From: Cryptomeria japonica
Lineage: Eukaryota; Streptophyta; Pinopsida; Cupressales; Cupressaceae
Direction of reading: 5' to 3'
NCBI RefSeq assembly: GCF_030272615.1
Contig: NC_081407.1
Span: 438,433,230-438,497,229, forward strand
Length of the DNA stretch: 64,000 nucleotides
Under the pieces are notes generated by a model, which ran no database searches, was not told the origin of the DNA, and was given only the letters and a program-made list of their open reading frames with translations. How positions within the stretch are numbered: position 1 is the stretch's first letter; each line of letters begins with the position of its first letter. Positions 20,931-33,469 of the stretch are shown here, in pieces. The position numbers and the translations under genes are program-made.

Positions 20931-21900
20931 GCATGAGCGGTTTGGTCACCTCAACTACCGCTATCTTCAGTAGCTCAGCACTAAAGACATGGTCACAGGC
21001 CTACCTTGAATCAGTTTTTCAGAGGGTGTATGTTTAGGTTGTTCCATGGGCAAGCATCCTGAGGAAAATTTTGATAACGGGAAAGCTTGAAGAGTTTTGG
21101 AAGTTCTTCAACTTGTTCACAATGATGTAGCAGGTCAATTTCTAGCACCTTCATTTAGCAAGGCCTGCTATGTCCTCACCTTCATTGATGACTACTCTTG
21201 CTTCACTTGGGTCTACTTTCTCATTCATAAGAGTGAAGTATTTGATAGGTTTCAGGACTTCGAGACTCATGTGGAGAAGCAATCCAGGAAAGTGGTCAAG
21301 ATTCTTCACACAGATAATGGAAGGGAATATGTGAACAAAAGACTTGAGGATTTTTGTACATTTGAGGGGATTGATCTTTAGCATTCTGTCGCATACACTC
21401 TATAGCAGAACGGAGTTGCAAAATGCAAGAATAGAACTCTCAAAGAAATGTCTAGTTGTATGATTCATGCACGTTCTCTTGATCCCGCCTTTTGGGCAGA
21501 GGCTATCAGTTGTGCCACACACATCTAGAATTGGGTTCCTCACAAAGCTTTGCAAGGTATTACTCCTTTTGAGGCTTGGGCTGGTAGGAAACCAATTGTG
21601 AGACATTTCAGAGTCTTTGGGTGTCTAGCATGGGCTCACATACCTCTACAAAAAAGCAAGGCATTGGAACCTCAGAGTTGGCCTTGTATATTTGTTGGAT
21701 ATCCTGAGGGTGTTAAGGCATATAGATTGATGGATCCTAAGACACATGAGGTGTTCATTGAGAGGAGTGTTCACTTTGAGGAAAGCTCTCCTAGCTTAGC
21801 CTCTCTACCTCCTCCACCTTCCTCCATTGTGGATAGCAATGCTAGTGATTCAGATGATGAGACTCCTTCAACTCCGACTCATAGGGTTACACCTCCATAG
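20930..21900 (+). pseudogene. pol: integrase of the copia element, catalytic Glu lost
   Basis: The HHCC zinc motif starts at LWHERFGHLN, with stops at 20971 and 21007 inside it. The core shows LVHNDVAG, FIDDYSCFTWVYFL and HTDNGREY. The third catalytic residue normally lies in the NGVAERKNRT block; here codon 21421-21423 is AAA (Lys), followed by Cys. TAG codons at 21379, 21403 and 21526 stand where the family has Gln. FGCLAWAHIP, FVGYPEGVKAYRL and the Pro-rich linker to RT follow. Confidence 0.92.
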
Positions 21901-21975
21901 GGTCCACTTGTAGTTGAGGAGCCTCATTCTCCACCTCCACCTAGACCTCATTGGGCTCGACAGACACTTGAGTTT

Positions 21976-23580
21976 GTGGGTTCTCTTGTTGGGGATCCTT
22001 TAGATACACGGAGAACTCGATCACAACATCAAGATCTTCCACATGCATTCATTGCTATTGCTTTCGATCCACAAACATTTAGGGAAGTATCAGGGGTTCC
22101 TAAGTGGGACCAAGCTATGGAGGAGGAGTATAGCTCCTTGATGAGGAACAACACATGGGATTTAGTCCATCTCCCTAAGGGGAGAAAGATGGTTCGATGT
22201 AAGTGGATCTATCAGACCAAGTATGTTGCAGATGGTAGTGTGGATAAGTATAAGGCTCGGCTTGTTGCGATAGGTTTCTCTCAAGTTGAAGGTGTTGACT
22301 ATACTGAGACCTTTGTGCCCGTAGCTAAGATAAACTCCATTCGCTTGACACTTGCTATTGTTGCAGCTCATGGTTGGGATGTACATCATATGGATGTGAA
22401 GAGTGTTTTTCTTCATGGTGACCTTGATGAGGAGATTTATATGGAGCAGCCATAGGGTTTCATCCAGGATACTTCCTTGGTTTGCAGACTAAGGAAATAT
22501 CTATATGGCCTTAAGCAGGCCCCCAAGGCTTGGTATGCCAAGATGGATTCCTTTCTTCTCTCAACAGGGTTTACCAGGTGTCATTCTGATCCAAATGTCT
22601 ATATTTTGCGACAAGATGACTCTCACTTGATACTTGTGCTCTATGTTGATGATTTCATCATTACAAGGAGTACCGCATCCATCATTAGCAGGGTCAAATT
22701 TGCTTTGCATGACAGATTTTCTATAACTGACTTGGGTCTTTTGCACTACTTTCGCGGGATAGAGATTTCACAGTCACCTTCCGGGATTACACTATCGCAG
22801 CCCAAGTATGCTCTTGATCTACTTGTACGCTTTCATATGGCTGACTATAAGCCTGCCCAGAATCCCTTTCTTTCAGGAGTCAAGCTTGAGGCTCAGTGTT
22901 CTTCTCCACTAGTTGATGCCACTTTGTATCATCAGCTTGTGGGTAGTCACATCTACTTGACCCATACACACCCTGATATTTCATTTACAGTTGGCATCGT
23001 TTCCTGCTTCATGCAGGAACCACATGAGCTTCATTGGAAAGCCACCAAATGCATCCTTCATTACATCTAGGGTACACATCACTATGGGATTCACTATGCA
23101 GCAGGCATAGGACTTCACTTGGTTGGTTACACAGACTCTGATTGGGCTGGCGATCTTGATGATCATAAGTCTACTTCCAGTTACAGTTTTCACCTTGGTT
23201 CAGACCCTATTTTTTGGCAGAGCAAGAAGCAACATGCTATTGCTCTTTCTTCGACTGAGGCTGAGTATCAAGGTGCTATTAATGCAGTGACTGAGACCAT
23301 TTGGCTTCAGCAGATTCTCACAGAGTTTGGGTTCACCACTCCATGACCGACAGTTCTACATTGCGACAATCAGAGTGCTATTGCTATTTTGAAGAACCCG
23401 GTCCAGCATTAGTGGACCAAACACATCAAGATCCATATGCACTATATCTGAGAGTTGATTCAGGAGTAGGTCATTGATTTGCAATATTGTCCTACAGCAG
23501 AGCAGGTTGCAGACATATTCACCAAACCTTTCACCGAGAGTAAGTTCCAACAGTTGTGATCTCTCTTGGGGGTGCGAGAT
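21976..23580 (+). pseudogene. pol: reverse transcriptase and RNase H of the copia element
   Basis: RT reads [65 protein letters not shown] and the catalytic LYVDDFII (about 22641). A TAG at 22453 separates two long open segments. RNase H has GYTDSDWAGDLDDHKSTS, HAIALSSTEAEYQGA and LHCDNQSAI; the end ADIFTKPFTESKFQQL is followed by a TGA. TAG or TGA also occur at 23068, 23344, 23410, 23449 and 23467. The RT motifs themselves look intact. Confidence 0.95.
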
Positions 23581-23874
23581 GTGTCATTAGGGGGGGTCAA
23601 CTAACTTCTCCTTCCTCTCTTATGGGGGGGGACTTTTTCCTCTTTGAGGTTTTGTCCTTCTTCTTTGAGAGTCTTTTGTACTTTCATCTCTCTTTTGGGG
23701 GGAAGTTTTTTCCCACTGGGTTTTCTCCTTTTCTTCGTTTGTGAGAGATTGCATTGCATGGTTTTGCTTGCATTTGCATATTGTACATGGGTACCTATCA
23801 TGGCCTAGTAGCCGGGACCCATCTTGCATTATTGACTTGAGTCTTCATTCCCCTAAGTTGCACTTAAGGGGGGG
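23581..23874 (+). other. 3' untranslated region and polypurine tract of the copia element
   Basis: A G-run-rich region with several GGGGGG blocks (about 23590, 23624, 23696) and no supported ORF. The last run, CACTTAAGGGGGGG at 23861-23874, lies directly before the 3' LTR and is the likely polypurine tract. Confidence 0.8.
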
Positions 23875-24325
23875 TGTTGGTGTAAATAAATATTCATTAT
23901 GGATATTATTACACTTTACTTAAGTTAACTTAGGATAATGCATTTCTTCGTAGTTTGGATTTGAGACACTTAGGGAAGTGTACACATAGGGATAGAGCTT
24001 GTAGGAGAAATTCCACCTTTTGTGGTCTTGTTTTGTTGTTACACTCCACATTCGGTGGGTCATCCACCTCTTGTGGAATATTATATTATTTCTCCTACCT
24101 ACCCCTAGTATTTCTTACCTACCCTTGTTTCTCATTGAGCCACATGTCATGATTGTGTGCTCGTACATCCATATGGCCTTGCCTATATAAGAAGGCCTAT
24201 ATTCATTGTATTGGTGAATCCAATTGATCATTTTCATATTGATGAGAATATAGTTTGTTCTTGTCATTCTTTTGTCTCTATTTTTATACTTTTCATTGTG
24301 CCCTTGATCTTGGCAAAATCTCACA
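23875..24325 (+). repeat. 3' LTR of the copia element (451 bp)
   Basis: It starts TGTTGGTGTAAATAAATA and ends ATCTCACA, followed by ATCAG. The TATA box is kept at 24184-24191. Confidence 0.95.
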
Positions 24326-24330
24326 ATCAG

Positions 24331-26653
24331 CTACCCTTAACACATCCTACCACTCCCCCCTCATATTTCTCTCCATCGTATCATATCATCCTTTTGGGAA
24401 ACAGAACCTAGCACAAGATGGCCACCATGAAGCTAATCTAGTAATAGGTCAAGGTTTTTTATTTTGATTAAGAATAAGGTCTTAGAAGACCATATTTCAT
24501 ATAATAAATTTCATCAAGGCCATTAGATGGTGTATTGAGTCCTAGTGGGGGTTATGATGATCAAATGTGATGTTTAATGATATCTAAAGGTCTTATAGAC
24601 CTATTTTAACCTATTTCTATCATTTTTGAGTCATAGTGGTCTTGGGTTGAGTCTAGGAACAATTTTTGACAAAGTTGCTAATATTTTCAACATTGTTAAA
24701 GCAACGTTTTTCTGCATTTTATGAGAAATAAGGTGTTAGTTTGTTGAGACAAGTTTAATAGGTGGTTCTAACCATTGAAAAAGGATTTTGAGTTGTTTAA
24801 TAAGGCACTCTCCATGACCAAGGGTTGGTTGAGCATTGTAACTAAGCACAATTAATGAATATCTCAGTTTTACCCTGTAATTTTTGAGTTCTTTAACATT
24901 GCAAATTGCTATATTGGAGTTTGGAATTCCTTAGCATGTTATTTTGCTTGAAAAATCTCTTAAATGTGTTATAGGGGTCAATCCTTTTCAATATTCCATT
25001 GGTTTCATCTTGTTTTGTTCTTTATTGCAAAAGTTATAGCCAAATTGGTGAAAACTGTCAAAAACCTAGTCTAGGGTAACCTGAGGCAAACTAAAATGCA
25101 TTAGGGGTCATTTCCATGTTGATAAATCCATTTCAAGGCATGGGATGACCCATAAAATCATGTATTTTGTTTTCTGAATCATTTTAGGGTCTCATGAGCA
25201 TTTTGGCACGTGCAAATATGTGGAAGGTGTTGATTTTTGTGTCTTAATCTGAGAACACAGTGTATGCATGGAGTTTGGATGGTGTAATTGACTCAAGGAT
25301 CCTTGAATGGTCTTTTTAAGGGATTGGGGAATTTTTGAGGGAGTTATAAACATAATCCAAGTGTTTTGTAACCAAATAATCCCATCAATCCGTGAGGGTG
25401 TATGACTATCCTAAACCTTGCATTAACTGTCACATGACAGTGAGTTGAGTTAGTCCATTAGCGAGATTGGGAAGGAGTTTGGTATTGAGTTTGGTTTTGG
25501 TGGAAGGTTTAAGGAGGTACACTATCATCATAATTAATGTTAGAGAGTTTTGTGAAGAAGAATGGCCATGAAAGGAGTGATTGTCCTAAGTGCTTGAGAC
25601 TATCACAAAAAGTGAGTGTTGCAGAAATGAATCTTCCTTTGACCTTTGGGTGGTTGGGAGGGTAAAGACCCATGGTGGTATATGTTGAGTGGTCCTTGTA
25701 AGAGTGTCTGAAAGTACATTATTTTTTGGATATCTAATACATTTTGTGAGCTAAGTACCAGGGGGGATTAGAAGACCTAGTTGAAGGAGGATTTGTGTGA
25801 ATAAGGGTTGAGAGTGTTGGTGGTGATTGAATGTTGGAGAGTTGGATTGTGACTTAGACATTCTTATTTGTCCTATTTGAGTGTGATTCAATGGTTGGGT
25901 GAGGGTTGGTGAGTATGGGTGTGTTTTGGGGCATTGAATCCTTTTGAGTAACTTGTGGCCTTGTGAGGGGTCTTGTGAGTCATTGAAGGGTTGACACCTA
26001 ATTGAATAGGTGAGTTGGGAGAAATATCTCCCTAGTTGGTTGAGCTTATTGGATTCTCTACATCACCATGCCTTTTTGTTATCAATCCATTCAAACTTCC
26101 ACCCAAAGATTCAATCTTTTCAAAGTTCAAAATAAATTTCCTTATTGCCCTTACTATCTTGCATCAAATTTCATGTCACTAGGTAGTCTTTTGCTTAGAA
26201 CTATCATCTTTCATGGTAGGATACCATCTCAGTCCCTTGAGTTAAGTTATCTTACCTTTAGAATTTATCATTTCCTAGGAAGCCATACCTCCCAAGGTAA
26301 CAATGATACAAGATAACAAAGTGTTCATGTGGCCAGTTTTCTCAAGGGGAAAATGTCACTAATCAAGTTGAAATGTCGATTTCTCAATCTGCCTAAGCTA
26401 AAAGGTTAAAATAAATTGCAAAAGATAGAACAAGGCTAGGAGAAAATGAATCATTAGTATTACCTAAACCCACATTATCAACAAAATCTAGAAATAACCT
26501 TGTATTTAAATAATTTATCATGCCAAAATTGCCAATTCTAACATGAAAATGAGACCAAGGAAAGCTCTAGAACAACTACTACTATTCATTCATAAGTTCA
26601 TTATTAACCTCAATCACCACGAAAGATGCATAGATTGATTATAACAAGGAAGA
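24331..26653. other. non-coding spacer
   Basis: The first ~45 bp complete the pyrimidine-rich tract split by the copia insertion. From about 24480 the sequence is AT/GT-rich, with many GGTGGTT- and TTGAG-like words between 25400 and 26040. I found no element domain, RNA gene or convincing ORF. The 82-codon frame at 26068 shows no recognisable motif. Confidence 0.45.
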
Positions 26654-26658
26654 TATTT

Positions 26659-27427
26659 TGTTGGCAAATGCACACTCCAATGAGACATTGTAGGTGATTG
26701 AAGGTATTGTCATTGATGGCAACCTTACAATCATGTGATACCAGTAGGCAGACACAGGCACCGGCACCGGCATATAGAACACCGACACCGAAAAGGAAGA
26801 ATACCGGCATCTTGGCCGACAACAATTTTGTATAAACATATTTTGTAATTAATTGTAAAATCTTTTGTAAGCCGACATGGCAGATTGTAATATGACTCAT
26901 ATATGTATGAGATCATTGTAGATCATTTATTAGGTGATTGAAAAAGGAATATAGCAGACCTAATGTGCGAATTATTAGGTTAAGGGTTTATGTATGTAGC
27001 AAAGCTTAAACCGGTACTGGATCTGGCATGGTAGATGCTAATCTGAAGCAATACAAGACATTGGATTTGTATAATCCATTTTTGTAAGTTAGTGTGACTT
27101 CTTTTGTAACTGAGGAGTGAGCTCTAGGCACTTGGCCTTCCTGCATGTGCAGGCCCTTATTGTAAGCAATAATATTCTCTTATTGGCCAGTAAGTGAATA
27201 TTGTGGGTCACAAATCCCACCAAGGTTTTTCCCACACCGTGTTTCCTCGTTAAATACTATGTTATGGTGTGCTTTTCATGGTGTGGTTGTTATTCTTATT
27301 TGCTGCATTATTTTTGGTTTACCGGTACACAGTTTTAATATGTTTTTCATGTTATAAGTTGAGAAAATTATATAACCAGTCAGATACTGATTCACCCCCC
27401 CTCTCAGTATCTTTGGGAATCCTAACA
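26659..27427 (+). repeat. solo LTR of a copia-like family (769 bp)
   Basis: It starts TGTTGGCAAATGCAC and ends CCTAACA. The end carries GATTCACCCCCCCTCTCAG (about 27389-27407), also seen near the ends of the LTRs at 53256-54419 and, in reverse, at 50981-52302. The flanking pentamers TATTT and TGTTT differ by one base, consistent with an aged target duplication. There is no primer site after it and no internal region, so it is a solo LTR left by recombination. Confidence 0.65.
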
Positions 27428-28040
27428 TGTTTCATAAATGTAAACGTTACCAAAATTTTGCACAATGCCAAATTTGGTTCCCTAATGAAGCCTTGATTTC
27501 ATTTTGAGAAGATCAAATCATGAGCCACGAAGAAATTCACTATTTTTTCTAACTTATTTGCTTCATGTGCAGATACAAGAAAGTAAGATAGCATGTAGGT
27601 TAAAATGTGGCTCCCACGAGGATTGAGCTCAACATGTTGTAGATCACAGAGATATTATGCTCCATTGCGGATGAAATGGTGTGGCTATTAAAACCTTAAT
27701 GCCAAAAGAAACTCAACAAAATGTAATTGGCCTGTGTAAAGTTTTACTTGGGCGCCAAAGAGGGTTTTAAATGTAAGGCCTTAGAGTTTCCAAGTGGTTT
27801 TAGTCATCAGGAAAGAAGACCTTTTATCCCACATTGGTCATGCGGAGGGAGTTTATCACATTTAAATATAAGGCCACATATAACTACAGTGTCAAAGCTT
27901 ACGGGCTTTTGGCAAGAAGAGGCAGCTCGTGACCTGATGGACCCCATGCCCACTCATCTCAAGGCATCCTAATTTTGTGACTAGCTGGTGGGAAGAGACT
28001 AAAGAGTGAGCAATTTGAAGAAAGATTGGACGCAGATCAT

Positions 28041-28850
28041 GGAGATCTAATGGCTGTGGCTATGTCGCAATGAAAAGATGCACACCGAATTATCGCCGCG
28101 ACTTGGCGATTGATGACATGAGTAGAACAATGAGTAAATATTGAACATCAGATCAAGAGAGATCAAACATCGGAGTGACATTCTGGGGCTATCCATGACT
28201 GTCGTTGTACCATGGTTGTGAAGTGCCCAGAATGAATACCCCCACGATAGGTGGCAGTCCAGGTGGCTGTCCAGGTGGGCTCAGAGAAAATGAGGATGTG
28301 CCACATGGTAGAGAGAAGACAAAGAAACATGAGCAGACCAAGAGTAAAGATCGAGCAATTGATCACATCCAACGGTCAAGTGGATAGATCTGATGGTGGT
28401 CGCTAAACCGCAAGGAAAAGTTGCTTGCCCAGGTTATCGTCATGACTTGGCGACAAGGTGGGTCCAGGTCCAGATGGAAGACAAAGTGGACCCGTGAGAA
28501 AATCGGAGGCTAACATGTGGAAAAAGTCTATGGATGAGCGGATGTCTAAGTCAACCTTGAACTTGAACCAGTTCAAATTGGTTCAAGGCTTCAAAATGGC
28601 TCAATGGTTAAAAGTTTAGTGTTTCACTGGTTCAAAGTGGTTCACCGATTCAAAGTGGATCACCGTTTCTAAATGGTTCAATAGTTCAAAGTTCATTAGC
28701 ATCGCTCGTTCTCATCGGCCCAGGAAGATAAAAGAAAACAAGTAGACTAAAAGGCAACCAGGTTCCTGACAGATCAACAGTCGTCGCTATACCGCAAGAT
28801 AAAAATGCTCGATAGATAATCATGGTGACTTGGCGACAAACGGTGGGGCC
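28041..28850 (+). repeat. three dispersed degenerate ~78-bp units around GACTTGGCGA
   Basis: Units at about 28041-28118, 28383-28460 and 28771-28850 share GATC(T)(A/G)A, then GTCGC/GTCGCTA.ACCGCAAG, then (G)AAAA.(G)(T)TGC, then TATCG/AATCA and GACTTGGCGA. A partial fourth start (GCGATCTAGTGGCTGG) lies near 28906. Spacing is about 340 and 390 bp. No function can be assigned. Confidence 0.6.
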
Positions 28851-29452
28851 CGCTAAGAAGTAAATGAGAAAGTTAAATGCAAGCGGTCATGGTCAATGTA
28901 GGCGATCTAGTGGCTGGCAATAATATTAAATTGCACGGTGGACTCAGAACTGGTTGTTTGAACGGTGAAAATCCCGCCAAGCAAAGAGATGATTTCTGCA
29001 TAAAAGATTAATGCAAATGCAATTGATTATCTAAATATGCAAGTATTACATACTGTTGGAAAGCTCGCGAAATAGGGAGATCATTTCCACAACTACTTTT
29101 AACAAAATTTTTCAACATGGAGAGTAGTTGCCAAGGGATGCATAAGATTTTCTCAATGGGATTTCTTTTTAATATAGTCACAGTTCAGTTCATCATGCAA
29201 CTTTCACATGGGGATAGCTATTTTTCGCATTTAGATATGCAGATTTTTAAATAGGAGGATCAGTGGCAGTCCTTTTGAGCAGAAAAGATTATTATTTTAC
29301 AGATTATGCATGAGTTTTTATGTCATTTTTGGGGCAGTTTCGCCCAAGGCTTTTCTCATGCAGTATTTTTAGGGGTTTTGAAGGGGATTCATCATGATTT
29401 CTATATATTCCTTCTCTCCTTTTTTCCCTCTGGTTCTTTCTTTTTTGCATAC

Positions 29453-29516
29453 ACTTTTTTGCAAAAAAAATCTTGTATCTTAGCACTTTTTTGCAAAAAA
29501 GCATTGTATCTTAGCA
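29453..29516 (+). repeat. 32-bp tandem repeat, two copies
   Basis: CTTTTTTGCAAAAAA followed by TTGTATCTTAGCA occurs twice in a row with a 32-bp period. The flanks are T-rich. Confidence 0.8.
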
Positions 29517-30674
29517 CTTTTTTTAGTTTTCAACATTGTAATAGAGATTATTTTTAGTTTGCAATAGAGAGTTTTAGTTTCCTTGTCAATTATTTCTTAT
29601 TTTTCCATTGTCAAATCAATGAATTGAAAAAGTTATTGTGATTTAATTATGAATCCTTTTCTTTGTCTCATTTATGCTTTGCAGAATAGGAAGATTTCAT
29701 AGTAAATTCAGGTTGTGGGTTGTGTTCATTTGGTTTCTAGTTCTTTTCATGTTGTGAAAATTCACTTTTCCTAACTTGGCAATAAAAGTAAGCCCAAGGT
29801 AAGGCAGGTTGGGTCGCTGGACTGGGTCGCGGGGATACCCTTGGCATACTGGAAAAAAAATCACTTTTCTTATATGCAAAAGTTAGATAAATTTGAGCCT
29901 TCACATGAAATGTTTATGAATTTCATGATCTTATTTGATTCATGAGATAATTTTTGGGTCTTGTTGCAGCTGGTTATAGTTTTAGGACAGCAAGTAGAAC
30001 TGCATCATTTTGGTGTATCACCTCCATTAGGATGGGTTTTTTTATTATATGCAAGACTTTTTACCCTTTTCCCACAAGAAGCTAGTGTAGGAGATCCATC
30101 AAAAAAGGAAGCCAACCTGATCTCCAGAGATGCACCTTCACTTTGAGCAACCAACGGGCTCGAAGGTGTTTCCATGTTTCACAGGATTGCTTGTTCTTGA
30201 ACTTAGCATCATGGATGCAATTCTCAGTGACAACAGTAAATATTAATCCACGACTAAGAAAAATGAAAGAAAGAGAAGAATACCAAACAATCAAAAAAGA
30301 CTACCAATATCGTTGCAAACTATGAACTTCATTTCCATTAATTCTTTAAAATATACCAGCAAAGCACAAGTATTCAATCTATAGCCTCTTGCTAAATGTG
30401 TTTTGAAAGAAAACAAACTAAGTAGTGTTACTAAACTTGGACCTTAAATAATTAATTCTTAGACCCTCAAAATGAATTTTGAAATTACATTTATAGGGAA
30501 ACTTTTTCATCAAAATTAGAGATTAAAGTCCACCCAAAACCTTATCAAACTAAGAGGTACAATCAACACACAAGATACTAGCTTATAACTGAATTAAGAA
30601 CTATAAGTTGACTCGTGGCAATGAAATATAAGTGAGAAGGAACTTAGAATATGGAGTCAAAGAAGCATGGATAG

Positions 30675-30689
30675 CAAGAAAAAGAGGAT
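30675..30689. other. LINE target-site duplication, left copy
   Basis: CAAGAAAAAGAGGAT here matches 46684-46698 exactly. The two 15-bp copies bracket the LINE with its nested gypsy element. Variable-length duplications of this size are normal for target-primed reverse transcription. Confidence 0.85.
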
Positions 30690-30786
30690 AATCCATTAAC
30701 AATCAGATATGAGTAGAATGGAGAGGAGCGGAGTAGAGTAGAGCGGATGGGACAAGGGGAATCATTAGGCCTAAAATTCAAATGTT

Positions 30787-32253
30787 TTGGGCAGGAGACC
30801 TGGAGCAACATCAGGACAACAGGTAGCAGGTGGAATCTCTGGCCCTTTGGAGGGGGAGGGATCAGATGGTTTGCAACCTGATGCCCCTTTGGATTCAGGG
30901 GACCCAGGTGGGGGTCCCAAATCACATGGTCCCAGGCTTGAGAAGATCGGTAAATGGTCTTCTTTGTTTGGAATCAAACCTAAAGGTAAGTTGAATTTGC
31001 CTCTTGTTGAAAATATCTCAAATTTTTCTTAGGGAAAGTATGCCATATCTATTCCTGGTCAAATTATAGATCATAATATTACTCGGATGGAAAGCACCCT
31101 GATAGGCAAATTCTTTGGGGTGAGACCTAACATTGAGTTTGTTCATGAATTCATGAAGAGAAAATGGAATCTAAAAGGCCAGGTGGATGTGGTAGCTATG
31201 AATAAAGGATGTATCTCCTTTTCCTTCTCATGTGAAGAAGACTGCAGACAAATCCTCTGCAATGGAACCTAGATGATAGGTAAATATATAATGTATATCT
31301 AGAAATGGTACCCCAACTTGGGTCGGGATGATGAGTTTGTGGTCCAAGTGCTTGTTTGGATAAAGCTTCTAGGTCTTCCAATGGAATACTAGGAGTAAGA
31401 TGTGTTTGCTAGGATAGTTAATGCTTTTAGGGAGCTTCTCTCTATTGACCCAGTGATGGCATCCAGAAGAAGACTCATTAATGCCAGAATCTGTGTAGGG
31501 GTAGGGCCTGATACAAATATGCCAGAGGAGATAGAGATAGATTCAAAACTTGGTAAATGGATGCAAAAAATAGTTTACGAATCTATTCCTCTTGCTTGTT
31601 TTCACTGTAAGAGAGTTGGGCACTGGGCTAAAAAATGCCCAAATAAGGTTTCCAAACCTCAAACACAAACTAGGGTTTGGAAAAAGGTGAAAATGAACCC
31701 AAATAATAATACAGAAAAACCATTGAAGGCTCTTCCTTCTTAAGGTTTAGATCAGGAGAAATAGTCCCAGATTGGAAGAAATGAGGAGGAATCAGCCAGG
31801 GAATGAGGAAATGAGATGGTGGATGGAGTGGAAGATAAGATTTCCCAATAGGAAAATGAGCAGGAGAAAAGTGGAAAGGACTCTAATGATGGAGAGAAGA
31901 ACTCACAATGCAACAACCTAAATGACCAAAAGGACACAACAGATCAAAATATAGCTGAGAGTGAAAAGAGAGAAAATAGTCAAATGGATAATGGAGACAG
32001 TCAAACCAAGGACAATAAGGAGGAGGGAGATGTTCCTAACTCAGAAGAAATTTCTTCTGGGTCAAAAAATGGAGTAAGCTGGTTTCAAGATGCTCAACAT
32101 GATAATATCCTAGAGCAAAGGCTCTTGGAGATATCGCTGGTTTCTCTGGCCCAAGTCAAGCGAACTTTTTCGGAGGAAAATGCTCCAATATGGGGAAATG
32201 AAGAAGACATAAAAAAGGCTCTGAGAAAGAGGGACAAAATAGGAGGAGGTTGA
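30787..32253 (+). pseudogene. LINE ORF1: DUF4283-like domain and zinc knuckle
   Basis: The reading continues with stops from about 30787. A Gly/Pro-rich N-terminal part leads to MESTLIGKFFGVRP, KRKWNLKGQVDVV and CISFSFSCEEDCRQIL, the DUF4283 pattern of plant LINE ORF1. Then come VWIKLLGLPMEY (about 31360) and the CCHC knuckle CFHCKRVGHWAKKC (about 31597-31638). An acidic Ser/Glu/Asn-rich tail follows to 32253. TAG at 31270, about 31303 and 31390, and TAA soon after, interrupt it; most lie in CTAG or TAG-from-CAG context. ORF1 proteins bind element RNA. Confidence 0.82.
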
Positions 32254-32474
32254 AATATGGGAGGATAATAGAAAGGGAAAGAACAAAAAAATAATAATAA
32301 TAACAACAACCATCTAACTACCAGAAACACCAGAAGTAGAGTAGGGGACGTGGGGGCTTAGCACACATCATCTGGAAGATATTCAAATGCAAAGAAGAGT
32401 ACCATGGAAACCAGCAAGAATCTAGCGGATGGGACTCAAAGAACCATCTTTGAAGAAGGTATTTCCAAAAAATC

Positions 32475-33215
32475 ATGAAGATTATATCCTAGAATATACA
32501 AGGATTGAATAATCCTCATAAACAAGATTTAATAAAAAGTATGAGTAGAGACAAAAACCCGAATGTTATAACGATTTAGGAAACTAAAATGTCAAGGGAG
32601 AAGGTCAAATGTCTGAAAATTTTTATTAATGGGGGAGTTAGTGGTGGTATTTCTAAAGGGGCGTCTGGGGATATAGCTACTTTTTGGAATAATAATAATG
32701 TTAAGGGAGAGGTTTTGATTCAAAATAACAATATGGCTTGTATTAGATTTAAGCATTTGAAAGATGGTACTTCTTGGGTCTTGACTAATGTGTATGCCCC
32801 TAGCACCAAAGTTGGTAGAAGTGTTTTCTAGAGAAACCTATCCTCAATTAGAAGTAAGTTTGCGGAAGATAGTTGGATTATCATGGGGGATTTCAATACC
32901 CCTCTGAGAGGATTTGAGAAGAAGGGAGCGAGCCAAACCAATCTGGACAGCAGATTGGACTTGATGGAGTTCATTATTAATCATGCTCTCCATGATCTGG
33001 ACTTGCAAGGGGTTAAATACACTTGGATCAATAGAAGGAGTGGTGAAGACTTAATTCAAGTTAAGCTTGATAGAGCTTTAATCTCTCATGGTTGGTTTAA
33101 TTCCTACTTTTTCTCTTTATCTTCTCATATCAGGGTCGGGTCAGATCATTATCCTATATCTCTAATGTTGATCCCAAGAAGGGAAGGAAACATTTCCCTT
33201 AGAGATTTGAAATAA
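32475..33215 (+). pseudogene. LINE ORF2, part 1: APE-type endonuclease
   Basis: ATG at 32475 opens the endonuclease, and stops follow at codon 6 and later (S*NIQGLN; I*ETKMS, where the family has SWN.QGL and QETK). The domain continues GDIATFWNNN, SWVLTNVYAPS, IIMGDFNTPL, YTWINRRSG, LDRALIS and GSDHYPISL, all in endonuclease order. A TAG at 32829 (VF*RNL) sits in CTAG. This enzyme nicks target DNA to prime reverse transcription. A frame change between 33215 and 33470 precedes the RT. Confidence 0.9.
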
Positions 33216-33469
33216 CATGGACCAAACACCTTGATCTTGAAAGAAAAATCAAGGACTGGTGGTAGGTTAGAGTTGAAGGAAATGCTATGTATAAGGTGGT
33301 CAAAAAGTTGAAGTTTGTGAAAGACAATGTTAAAACATGGAATAAGGACTCCTTTGGGAACATTTTTGTCTCCAAAGCTTCCATTCTCTTAGATCTGAAA
33401 GATATCCAAAATGAGATTTAGAATAATGGCTACAACAATGTCTCTAGAGAGGCTAAAGATGAGATTCTT

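Larger units (their letters stand above)
18103..24325 (+). mobile_element. complete Ty1/copia LTR retrotransposon
   Basis: LTRs at 18103-18552 and 23875-24325 are flanked by the 5-bp duplication ATCAG (18098-18102, 24326-24330). The LTRs differ by about 13 substitutions and one single-base indel by eye (near 3%), so the insertion is the youngest-looking here. The order gag, protease, integrase, RT, RNase H defines Ty1/copia. Most of the polyprotein stays in one frame, broken by about 18 in-frame stops, mainly TAG and TGA. The integrase has lost its catalytic Glu, so this copy is dead. Confidence 0.97.
27433..30674. other. non-coding stretch with degenerate repeats
   Basis: No protein domain is recognisable. 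The 28.0-28.9 kb part is richer in CG than its surroundings and carries three related ~78-bp units. 28560-28690 repeats the word GGTTCA many times (GGTTCAAAGTGGTTCACCG-like). A 32-bp tandem pair is at 29453-29516. A possible exon-like frame on the minus strand at about 30082-30294 is too weak to call. Confidence 0.45.

Noticed and set aside
26068-26316. 82-codon open frame on the plus strand
   Set aside because: No recognisable motif, no context, and a length expected by chance in this amount of sequence.
27727-27972. 81-codon open frame in the degenerate-repeat region
   Set aside because: No motif and no conservation evidence; composition resembles surrounding non-coding DNA.
30082-30294. 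Exon-like minus-strand frame with a possible GT donor
   Set aside because: Two competing frames, no domain and no partner exon found; too weak to call a host gene.
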